NCBI GenBank assembly: GCA_946886995.1
Contig: CAMPJU010000055.1
Location: forward strand, 1-7,658
Source: an uncultured Lysobacteraceae bacterium
GTDB lineage: Bacteria; Pseudomonadota; Gammaproteobacteria; Xanthomonadales; Xanthomonadaceae
Direction of reading: 5' to 3'
Length of the DNA: 7,658 nucleotides
Under the pieces are notes generated by a model. The model had not been told where the DNA came from and ran no database searches. It worked only from the letters and a program-made list of their open reading frames with translations. The position numbers and the translations under genes are program-made. Positions 1-5,547 of the stretch are shown here, piece after piece. How positions within the stretch are numbered: position 1 is the stretch's first letter; each line of letters begins with the position of its first letter.

Positions 1-650
1 TCGCCCGGCAGCGCGCCGCAGTTCAATGCGACGAACGGCCCGTCGCGCACCGGCGAGTTGGCGTGCACGATCTCCGCGAATTTCTCCTTGCCGGTGCCGT
101 TCGCGCCGGTCAGCAGCACCGGCAGGTCCGAGCGCGCCACCTGTACCGCGAGCGCCAGCAGGCGTTCGGTCGCCGGGTCCGCCCACACGATGCCGCGCAG
201 GTCGTGTTCCCGTTCCAGCGCGTCGCGCCGCCGCCGCTCGCCGCGCACGTGCCGGTCGAGCGCGCGCCGGGTCTCGGCCAGCTCCAGCAGGTTGTTCACC
301 GTCGCCAGCAGCTTGCGGTCGTCCCAGGGCTTGGCCAGGTAATCCGACGCGCCGGCCTTGACCAGGTCCACCGCCGACTCCAGGTGCGTCCACGCGGTGA
401 GCAGGATCACCGGCAGGTCCGGGTGCGCGTCGCGGATCCGCTCGAACAGCGCGACGCCTTCCTCGCCCGACGTGGTGTCGGCGCGGAAGTTCATGTCCTG
501 CACCACGAGGTCGACGTCGCCGGCCTCCAGCGCGGCCAGCCCGTCCTCGGGTGACCGCGCGGAGCGGGTGTCGATGTCGTGCAGCGAGAACAGCGTTTCC
601 AGCGCCGTCGCGACTGCCGGGTTGTCGTCGATCACCAGGACTGTGGGCAT
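1..650 (-). CDS. Sigma-54-dependent response regulator (NtrC family), 3' end cut by window edge
   Basis: 216 codons are visible, from the ATG at 650 to the left edge. Residues 1-115 form a receiver domain: acidic pair D8-D9, phospho-acceptor D52 (context VVQDMNF), T85 (LLTAW) and K107 (LAKPW). Residues 120-150 are a charged helical linker. From about 153 an AAA+ sigma-54 interaction domain begins, with Walker A GANGTGKE at 182-189 and the typical FVALNCGALPG at 206-216. The GAFTGA loop, Walker B and the DNA-binding helix-turn-helix lie outside the window, so sigma-54 contact cannot be verified directly. Proteins of this family are phosphorylated by a sensor kinase and open sigma-54 promoters by ATP hydrolysis. 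It is the last visible gene of the operon, 19 bp after the second permease, with no clear Shine-Dalgarno, so translational coupling is plausible. The sequence resembles a conserved xanthomonad regulator from memory. The sigma-54-type promoter at the head of the operon suggests it regulates its own operon. Confidence 0.93.
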   Translation of the reverse strand, partial: MPTVLVIDDNPAVATALETLFSLHDIDTRSARSPEDGLAALEAGDVDLVVQDMNFRADTTSGEEGVALFERIRDAHPDLPVILLTAWTHLESAVDLVKAGASDYLAKPWDDRKLLATVNNLLELAETRRALDRHVRGERRRRDALEREHDLRGIVWADPATERLLALAVQVARSDLPVLLTGANGTGKEKFAEIVHANSPVRDGPFVALNCGALPG

Positions 651-669
651 GGGCCGGAAGCCTACGCCC

Positions 670-1914
670 TCAGACCGATCGCGTCGCCACCGCCGGCGGG
701 ACCGCCGCCGCCCGCCGGGCCGGGCCGAACACCGCGATCTGCCCGAGCAGCCACAGCGCCAGTGCACCGACCGGCAGGTACAGCGCCGGCAGGCGTGGCA
801 GTTCGTAGCGGTCCATCAGCAGCTGGTTGATGCCGTAGGCCATGAGCATGCCGAGGACGATGCCGATGGTGGCCAGCAGGAAGTTCTCGGTCTGGAAGTA
901 GCGCAGGATCTGGCTGCGGGTGGCGCCCAGCGCGCGGCGCACGCCGATCTGCTTGGTGCGCTGGGCGACCCAGAAGCTGGCCAGCCCGACGATGCCCAGC
1001 GCCGTGACCACCAGCAGCGCGACGATCACCGCGACCAGCAGCCACGCCATCGCGCGGTCCTCGCGGTAGAAGTCGCTGCGCATCTGCTCGAGCGTCAGCG
1101 TGTTGTCCTCCAGGATGATCCGGCTGGGGCCGTTGCGCATCACGATGTCGCGGGCCGCGGCCAGCGCCTCCATGCGGCGCGACGGGTCGTCCACGCGAAT
1201 CAGGTAATTCCCGCCCAGCGAGTACGGCACATCCACCGGCAGCAACATGGCGTATTCGTAGCCTTCGGTGCCGCCGACGTCGTTCGGGCGCACCAGCCGG
1301 TCGACGACGCCCACCACCCGGATCGGCGTCGGCCCCCAGCTGTAGAACTCGCGCCCCAGCACTTCGGCGGGGGCGGCATCGGGCCACATGGTCTCGACCA
1401 TGGAAGTGGTGATGATCGCGGCGGGCAGGCCGACCTCGCTGTTGGGCGCGCTGAAGGCGTCCCACTCCACGAACTCTTCCGGGTTGAAGTCACGCCCGGC
1501 CACCAGGTCCAGGCCGAAGGTCTCGAACAGCTGCGGCCCGCCCAGGTAGGTGGTCGCGCCGAGCGTCTGGTGCGTCTGGTCTTCTTCCAGGTTGACGGAG
1601 CTGTTCCACGAGGAATTCCAGAACGGCACCTGGTTGACCGACTCGGCGGCGACGACGCCGGGGATGGCGCGGATGTCGGCGAGGTCGGTGGCGGTCAGGG
1701 CGGCATCGTTGTCGTCCTGGCCGGCGCCGATCACCTGCAGGCGGACGATGCTGTCCTCGGCGATGCCGCTGGGGCGGTCCATGCGCTCCAGGCGGCTGCC
1801 GATCAGGAACAGGGCGTTGCAGACGATCGCGCAGCTGAGCGCGATCTCCAGCACGATGACCGCGGCCGCGGTCTTGTGGCGGCGCAGGGCGGACAGGATG
1901 GGGCGGAGTTCCAT
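670..1914 (-). CDS. ABC transporter permease, FtsX/MacB type (second permease)
   Basis: 414-residue inner-membrane protein with the FtsX/MacB layout. There is one N-terminal membrane helix (about 14-38), a periplasmic domain of about 250 residues (39-287), and three C-terminal helices (about 288-315, 345-366 and 375-397). The cytoplasmic loop after helix 2 has the family signature KQIGVRRALGATRSQIL (about 321-337), which contacts the ATPase. The C-terminal arm GPARRAAAVPPAVA (397-410) matches the usual PARRAARxxPxxAL end. It has no ATPase domain and must use the one encoded upstream. It probably pairs with the neighbouring 439-residue permease as a heterodimer (inference). Its periplasmic part is poorly conserved in kind (acidic, WNSSWNSS at 99-106), so the substrate is not predictable. 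The start is supported by GGGAG at 1921-1925, six nucleotides before the ATG. A REP-like hairpin lies just upstream of that site. Confidence 0.92.
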   Translation of the reverse strand: MELRPILSALRRHKTAAAVIVLEIALSCAIVCNALFLIGSRLERMDRPSGIAEDSIVRLQVIGAGQDDNDAALTATDLADIRAIPGVVAAESVNQVPFWNSSWNSSVNLEEDQTHQTLGATTYLGGPQLFETFGLDLVAGRDFNPEEFVEWDAFSAPNSEVGLPAAIITTSMVETMWPDAAPAEVLGREFYSWGPTPIRVVGVVDRLVRPNDVGGTEGYEYAMLLPVDVPYSLGGNYLIRVDDPSRRMEALAAARDIVMRNGPSRIILEDNTLTLEQMRSDFYREDRAMAWLLVAVIVALLVVTALGIVGLASFWVAQRTKQIGVRRALGATRSQILRYFQTENFLLATIGIVLGMLMAYGINQLLMDRYELPRLPALYLPVGALALWLLGQIAVFGPARRAAAVPPAVATRSV

Positions 1915-1926
1915 GGTCGTCTCCCG

Positions 1927-1952
1927 GTCATTCCCGCGAAGGCGGGAACCAG
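1927..1952 (+). repeat. REP-like palindromic element, copy 1 (between the two permease genes)
   Basis: A 26-bp element beginning GTCA and ending CCAG, with stem TTCCCGC (1931-1937), loop GAAG, and stem GCGGGAA (1942-1948). It is the same repeat type as the copy at 4045-4072, but in opposite orientation and with a different stem sequence that still pairs. Elements of this form are dispersed in many copies in xanthomonad and other proteobacterial genomes (known from memory). In the transcript the hairpin ends five nucleotides before the Shine-Dalgarno of the second permease, so it could affect translation or mRNA processing (inference). It has no T-run, so it does not look like a terminator. 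Confidence 0.8.
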
Positions 1953-1960
1953 TGGTTGGG

Positions 1961-3280
1961 TTATTGGCTCTTCAACTGGATCGCAGGGGTGACCTCGCAG
2001 GCGCGCCACGCCGGCAACAGGCCGGCCAGCACGCTCGCGACGATCGCCAGGACGATGGTGAGCATCAGCATCGCCGGGTCGAGCTGGGCGAGTTCGGCAT
2101 AGCTGGACGGCTGCTGGCGCACGGCCCACAACCCGAGCAGCGCGAGGCCCAGGCCGACCGCGCCACCGACGAGCCCGATGGTGCCGGCCTCGACCAGGCA
2201 CTGCGCGAAGATGTCGCGCCGCGAAGCACCGAGCGCACGGCGCACGCCGATCTCGCTGCTGCGCCGCAGGAACTTCGCCAGCAGCAGGCCCACCGTGTTG
2301 AGCAGGCACACCAGCAGGAAGCCGAACGCCAGCCACACCTGCAGGCGCACGTCGCTGGGCACCACCTCGTTGAACTCCAGCCAGCCCATCAGGTCGTGCA
2401 GGCGCACGTTGGTGGGTCGCTCGAAGCGGCCGGCTTCGCGCTGTGCATCGGAATAGTTGACCAGGTACTGGCGGTAGTCCTCGACCTGTTCCGGCGTGCG
2501 CAACTCGACCCAGTACTGCAGCCACGTGCACGACGCGTTGAGCCCGATGTTGCCTTCCGGGTCGTCCTCGGCATCGTCGCCGGCACTCCAGCAATCCATG
2601 CTGCCGTTGCGGCCGAGGGTCAGGTCGATCGCGGTGGAGAGCGGCACGAACACCTGCTCCACGTCGCCGAAGCGATCCAGGTTCATGTCGTAGAAGCGCG
2701 GGGTGGGGCGCCAGTCGTCGAGCACGCCGACGATCCGGAAGTCGTTGCCGTCCAGGCGCACCGTGCGCCCGACGCTGTCGGCCTCGCCGAACAGGCGCTC
2801 GTTGAGCTCGGAGGAGATGACCGCCACCCGTTCGCGGCCGTCGTCCGAACCCTTGTTCCAGCCGCTGCCGTACTGGAACGGCGTGTCGAACATGGGGAAG
2901 AAATCGGCGGACGTATACCGCGCATCGACGATGAACGGTGAAACGCCCGCTGTCGTCGGCTCGACGGCGAGCCCGCCGCCGGTCATCACCGCCTGGCGGT
3001 CCCCCTTCGCGTCGCGCAGCAGGTTCTCGGCGTCGCGCCGGGACATCTGGTAGGCGGGATCGTCACCGGGGGTGAAGCCGTCCATGCTCCGCGGATCCAG
3101 CTGCGGATAGAACAGCGTGTGGCTGCGTTCCGGCAGCGGATCGCCGGACAGCACGTGGAACACCGTCAGCGTGGTCATCGCGGCGCCGATGCCGAGCGCG
3201 ATGCCCAGCACCATCAGCGCGGTCAGGGCCTTGTTGCGCTTGAAGCTGCGGAAGGCGAGGTCGAGGTAGTAGGCGAACAT
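1961..3280 (-). CDS. ABC transporter permease, FtsX/MacB type (first permease)
   Basis: 439-residue inner-membrane permease. An N-terminal helix (about 18-42, following RSFKRNKALTALMVLGIALG) precedes a large periplasmic MacB-like core domain (about 43-311). Three helices follow (about 312-337, 363-388 and 402-424). The coupling loop SSEIGVRRALGASRRDIF (341-358) and the C-terminal LPAWRACEVTPAIQL (422-436) are the diagnostic FtsX-family motifs. C230 and C251 lie in the periplasmic domain and could form a disulfide (inference). It lacks an ATPase domain. MacB-type transporters do not necessarily pump through the membrane: they can use a mechanical motion to expel periplasmic substrates via the adaptor and an outer-membrane channel. 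AGGGAG at 3287-3292, six nucleotides before the ATG, supports the start. It lies 33 bp after the ATPase gene and 46 bp before the second permease. Sequence divergence from the second permease argues for distinct subunit roles rather than recent duplication. Confidence 0.93.
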   Translation of the reverse strand: MFAYYLDLAFRSFKRNKALTALMVLGIALGIGAAMTTLTVFHVLSGDPLPERSHTLFYPQLDPRSMDGFTPGDDPAYQMSRRDAENLLRDAKGDRQAVMTGGGLAVEPTTAGVSPFIVDARYTSADFFPMFDTPFQYGSGWNKGSDDGRERVAVISSELNERLFGEADSVGRTVRLDGNDFRIVGVLDDWRPTPRFYDMNLDRFGDVEQVFVPLSTAIDLTLGRNGSMDCWSAGDDAEDDPEGNIGLNASCTWLQYWVELRTPEQVEDYRQYLVNYSDAQREAGRFERPTNVRLHDLMGWLEFNEVVPSDVRLQVWLAFGFLLVCLLNTVGLLLAKFLRRSSEIGVRRALGASRRDIFAQCLVEAGTIGLVGGAVGLGLALLGLWAVRQQPSSYAELAQLDPAMLMLTIVLAIVASVLAGLLPAWRACEVTPAIQLKSQ

Positions 3281-3313
3281 GGGTCGCTCCCTGGGGTGGA
3301 CGGCGCGTCGGTG

Positions 3314-4024
3314 TCAGGCGTCGGTGTCGGCGTGCGCGCGCACGAGCGACGGCTCGGCGGCGAGGTCCGTGGCCATGCCGTCGACGATGTGCACGTTGCG
3401 CTGCGCACGGGCCGCCAGTTCGGGGTCGTGGGTGACCATCACGATGGTGGTGCCGGCGGCGTTGATCTCCTCCATCAGCTCCATCACCCCGCGGGCCATC
3501 TGCGAGTCCAGGTTGCCGGTCGGTTCGTCCGCCAGCAGCAGCCGCGGGCTGCCGGCCAGGGCGCGGGCGATCGCGGCGCGCTGCTGCTGTCCGCCGGACA
3601 GCTCGGCCGGGTAGTGCTTCATGCGCGAGCCGAGGCCGACCTGTCCCAGCGCGTCCTCGATCCGCAGCTTGCGCTCGGCGGCGGGCATGCCGCGGTACCG
3701 CAGCGGCACGTCGACGTTGTCGAACAGGTTGAGGTCCGGGATCAGGTTGAAGCTCTGGAAGATGAAGCCGATCTTCTGGTTGCGCAGGCGGCTGCGCGCG
3801 TCGTCGGACATGCCGCTGACGTCCTCGCCATCGAGCTTGTAGACGCCGCCGGTGAAGGTCTCCAGCAGGCCGGCGATGTTGAGGAAGGTGGTCTTGCCGG
3901 ACCCAGAGGGACCGGTGACGGCGACGAACTCGCCCTCGCGCACGTGCAGATCGAGCGAGCGCAGGGCATGGGTCTCGACCAGTTCGGTGCGGTAGACCTT
4001 GGTGACGGCTTGCATGTCGAGCAT
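3314..4024 (-). CDS. ABC transporter ATP-binding protein, MacB/LolD type
   Basis: 236-residue stand-alone nucleotide-binding subunit that powers the two permeases encoded downstream. All catalytic motifs are intact: Walker A GPSGSGKT (38-45), Q-loop Q90 (FIFQSFNLIPDL), ABC signature LSGGQ (142-146), Walker B LLLADEP with D166 and E167, the D-loop NLDS (171-174), and the switch histidine H199 (VMVTHD). The SFNLIPDLNLFDNVDVPL stretch is typical of the MacB/LolD subfamily, whose members work with FtsX-type permeases in lipoprotein release, antibiotic or peptide efflux. The C-terminal tail after about residue 215 is short and polar. The start at 4024 is supported by AAAGAGGA at 4032-4039, seven nucleotides before the ATG; a second Met is at residue 4. 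A REP-like hairpin lies in the 58-bp gap behind the adaptor gene. Confidence 0.96.
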   Translation of the reverse strand: MLDMQAVTKVYRTELVETHALRSLDLHVREGEFVAVTGPSGSGKTTFLNIAGLLETFTGGVYKLDGEDVSGMSDDARSRLRNQKIGFIFQSFNLIPDLNLFDNVDVPLRYRGMPAAERKLRIEDALGQVGLGSRMKHYPAELSGGQQQRAAIARALAGSPRLLLADEPTGNLDSQMARGVMELMEEINAAGTTIVMVTHDPELAARAQRNVHIVDGMATDLAAEPSLVRAHADTDA

Positions 4025-4044
4025 GGGTGGGTCCTCTTTGCTGT

Positions 4045-4072
4045 CTGGATCCCCGCCTTTCGCGGGGATGAC
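4045..4072 (-). repeat. REP-like palindromic element, copy 2 (between adaptor and ATPase genes)
   Basis: A 28-bp element. Read on the minus strand it begins GTCATCCCCGCG and ends GGATCCAG. The stem is 8 bp (ATCCCCGC at 4049-4056 with GCGGGGAT at 4062-4069) and the loop is 5 nt. Compared with copy 1, the stem has a paired substitution (TTCCCGC/GCGGGAA against ATCCCCGC/GCGGGGAT), so base pairing is kept. It is 10 bp after the adaptor stop codon and ahead of the ATPase Shine-Dalgarno. It could protect the 3' end of the adaptor message or set subunit ratios, as REP elements can in other operons (inference). Confidence 0.82.
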
Positions 4073-4082
4073 GGTGGGTCTG

Positions 4083-5354
4083 TCAATTGATCTTCACGCG
4101 GTCGGCGTTGCCGAACTGGTCGCTGCCGGAGACGACGATGCGGTCGCCTTCGCTGGCTCCGGACACGATCTCGACCGCGCCCAGGCTGGTGGCGCCGGCC
4201 TGCACGGGGGTGCGCACGGCGGTGCTGCCGTCCATGACGTAGGCGAAGCGACCGCCGCCCTGTTCCAGGAACGGGCCGCGTTCGACCATCAGCACGTTTT
4301 CGCGGGTGTCGAGCAGGACGCGCACGCCCAGGCGCTGGTTCTGGCGCAGGGCGGGCGGGGCATCGCCGGTGAAGCGCAGGCGCGCGGTGACCTCGCCGTT
4401 CACGACCTCCGGCGACACGGCGGAGACTTCGGCCTGGTAGCTGTTGCCGCCGCCGGTGAGCTGCGCCGGCATGCCGATCGCCAGGTCGCGCGCGAAACTC
4501 TCGGGCACGCGCGTCTCGACCTCGAACTCGCCCAGGTCGACCACGCCCAGCACCGGCGCGTTGGCCGCGACGTTCGCGCGCTGGTCGACCAGCACCTGTC
4601 CCACCTGGCCGTCGAACGGCGAGCGGATGGTCAGCGCGTCGACCTGGCGCTGCAGTTCGGCGACCACGGCGCGCTGGCGGTCGGCGAGCAGTTGGCGATT
4701 GCGCGTTTCCAGTCCCGCGCCCTCGCCCTGCAGCGCGTAGGCACGGCGAGCGTGCTCTACGCCGAGCTCGGCGCCCTTCAGTGCGTCTTCGGCACGGGCG
4801 ACGTCGACCTGGGCGATGGCACCGCCGGCGAACGCGCGCCGGTTGCGCTCCAGGTCGCGGGCCGCTGCCTGGCGGTCGATCTCGGCCTGGTCCAGCGCCT
4901 GCCGCGCGGCGGAGCGTGCGACCTGCGCGTCCAGCGCCGCGCGGCCGGCCTCGGCCTGCAGGCCGGCGAGGGTGGCTTCTTCCTGCGCGAGCCGGCTGCG
5001 CAATTCCGGGCTGTCGATCGTGGCGAGGACGTCGCCCTGCTTGACCGCGTCGCCCGCGACCACGGCCAGGTCCACGGTGCCGCCCGCGACGGCGTACAGG
5101 GTCGGGCTGTTGGCCGCGATCACCCGTCCCTCGGCGGTGATGTCGCGCACCAGGTCGCCGCGCGCCACGGTGGCGATCCGCACGCTGTCGGCATCGAACG
5201 AACTGCTGCCGGCCGCCCAGCCCGACACGAGCCAGGAAGTGGCGAGCAGGAGGGCGACGCCCAGCGCGCCGCCCAGCAGCCAGCGCTGTCGCTGCTGTTG
5301 CGGGATGCGGTCGGCGAGGGAACGGTCCTGGGCGGAGGTGTCGCGGATGTTCAT
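4083..5354 (-). CDS. Periplasmic adaptor subunit / membrane fusion protein (HlyD/MacA-like)
   Basis: 423-residue adaptor of the efflux family that links an inner-membrane transporter to an outer-membrane channel. A short cytoplasmic N-terminus leads into one membrane anchor (about 25-47, LLGGALGVALLLATSWLV). Then come the first half of the lipoyl domain (about 83-118, GGTVDLAVVAGDAVKQGDVL), an Ala/Gln/Arg-rich coiled-coil hairpin (about 116-240), the second lipoyl half (241-275, LTIRSPFDGQVGQVLVDQ), a beta-barrel (about 278-350) and a membrane-proximal domain to the end. Length is normal for the family. It is the first gene of the operon. The ATG at 5354 has no obvious Shine-Dalgarno. It is preferred over an in-frame ATG at 5408 because that codon overlaps the -12 element of the predicted promoter and lies upstream of the predicted transcription start near 5397. 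The partner transporter is almost surely the ATPase plus permeases downstream; no TolC-like gene is in view. Confidence 0.93.
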   Translation of the reverse strand: MNIRDTSAQDRSLADRIPQQQRQRWLLGGALGVALLLATSWLVSGWAAGSSSFDADSVRIATVARGDLVRDITAEGRVIAANSPTLYAVAGGTVDLAVVAGDAVKQGDVLATIDSPELRSRLAQEEATLAGLQAEAGRAALDAQVARSAARQALDQAEIDRQAAARDLERNRRAFAGGAIAQVDVARAEDALKGAELGVEHARRAYALQGEGAGLETRNRQLLADRQRAVVAELQRQVDALTIRSPFDGQVGQVLVDQRANVAANAPVLGVVDLGEFEVETRVPESFARDLAIGMPAQLTGGGNSYQAEVSAVSPEVVNGEVTARLRFTGDAPPALRQNQRLGVRVLLDTRENVLMVERGPFLEQGGGRFAYVMDGSTAVRTPVQAGATSLGAVEIVSGASEGDRIVVSGSDQFGNADRVKIN

Positions 5355-5365
5355 GCGGTCTGGTC

Positions 5366-5372
5366 GTGTCCG
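5366..5372 (-). promoter_or_regulatory. Additional CGGACAC half-site in the adaptor leader
   Basis: An exact sixth copy of the CGGACAC heptamer, read on the minus strand. It overlaps the 8-bp palindrome GTCCGGAC at 5368-5375. It lies between the predicted transcription start (about 5397) and the adaptor ATG (5354), so it is inside the 5' leader. It could be a secondary regulator site for feedback, or a chance copy in GC-rich DNA. Confidence 0.35.
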
Positions 5373-5406
5373 GACGGGCGGGTGTCGCCGTCTTCGCCCC
5401 CTCTTC

Positions 5407-5424
5407 ATGCAGGAACCGTGCCAA
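5407..5424 (-). promoter_or_regulatory. Sigma-54 (RpoN) -24/-12 promoter of the exporter operon
   Basis: The minus strand reads TTGGCACGGTTCCTGCAT. Against the sigma-54 consensus YTGGCACGNNNNTTGCW, 12 of 13 specified positions match; the one mismatch is the first T of TTGC. The invariant GG (complement of 5421-5422) and GC (complement of 5409-5410) are exactly 10 bp apart, as sigma-54 holoenzyme requires. Transcription would start near 5397, a G, giving a leader of about 43 nt before the adaptor ATG. An IHF site and a repeat array lie upstream in the correct order. Confidence 0.85.
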
Positions 5425-5428
5425 CCGC

Positions 5429-5441
5429 CAACCCGTTGATT
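5429..5441 (-). promoter_or_regulatory. IHF binding site
   Basis: The minus strand reads AATCAACGGGTTG, matching every specified base of the IHF consensus WATCAANNNNTTR. It lies about 32-44 bp upstream of the predicted start site, between the sigma-54 promoter and the heptamer array. At such promoters IHF bends DNA so that the enhancer-bound activator can touch the polymerase. The position and match are seen in the sequence; occupancy is inferred. Confidence 0.72.
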
Positions 5442-5458
5442 CGAAAGCAGCGGGCAGC

Positions 5459-5501
5459 CGGACACGGGTGTCCGCGGACACCGATGTGTCCGCCCGGACA
5501 C
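5459..5501. promoter_or_regulatory. Array of five CGGACAC heptamers, probable upstream activator (enhancer) site
   Basis: Five exact copies of CGGACAC alternate in orientation: 5459-5465 (+), 5468-5474 (-), 5475-5481 (+), 5486-5492 (-) and 5495-5501 (+). Spacers are 2, 0, 4 and 2 bp. The block contains a 16-bp inverted repeat (5459-5474), a 14-bp perfect palindrome GTGTCCGCGGACAC (5468-5481), an 18-bp inverted repeat (5475-5492) and a 16-bp everted pair (5486-5501). It is centred about 83 bp upstream of the predicted sigma-54 start, a usual enhancer distance. The likely binder is the NtrC-type regulator encoded at the end of the operon (inference). An unrelated repressor acting on glmS is the main alternative. 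Confidence 0.75.
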
Positions 5502-5513
5502 GGGCACCGCGGC

Positions 5514-5519
5514 TAAACT
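5514..5519 (+). promoter_or_regulatory. Possible -10 element of glmS
   Basis: TAAACT matches the sigma-70 -10 consensus at four of six positions and lies 28 bp before the glmS start codon. No convincing -35 hexamer is seen at 16-18 bp upstream; that stretch overlaps the last heptamers of the repeat array. If real, transcription would be weak or activator-assisted, or the array-bound protein would interfere with it. Confidence 0.35.
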
Positions 5520-5547
5520 GTCGGCATCCCCCGAGGAAAGCAGCCCT

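Noticed and set aside
1927..1952. Intrinsic terminator between the two permease genes
   Set aside because: The hairpin has no T-run on either strand and matches a dispersed repeat type found again at 4045-4072.
358..1992. Long plus-strand open frame across the regulator and second permease
   Set aside because: It is antisense to two genes with clear motifs, and its product is Arg/Gln/Asp/His-rich without domains. Its VIPAKAG stretch is simply the translated REP element.
4083..5408. Longer adaptor starting at the in-frame ATG at 5408
   Set aside because: The codon overlaps the -12 promoter element and is upstream of the predicted transcript start; the extra residues are Arg-rich and unlike an adaptor N-terminus.
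5459..5501. CRISPR array or phage attachment site
   Set aside because: The repeats are 7 bp, alternate in orientation and have 0-4 bp spacers, which fits protein binding sites and not CRISPR repeats; no integrase or cas gene is near.
5502..5547. glmS ribozyme or riboswitch in the glmS leader
   Set aside because: The space between a possible promoter and the start codon is too short, no fitting fold is seen, and this ribozyme is known mainly from Firmicutes.
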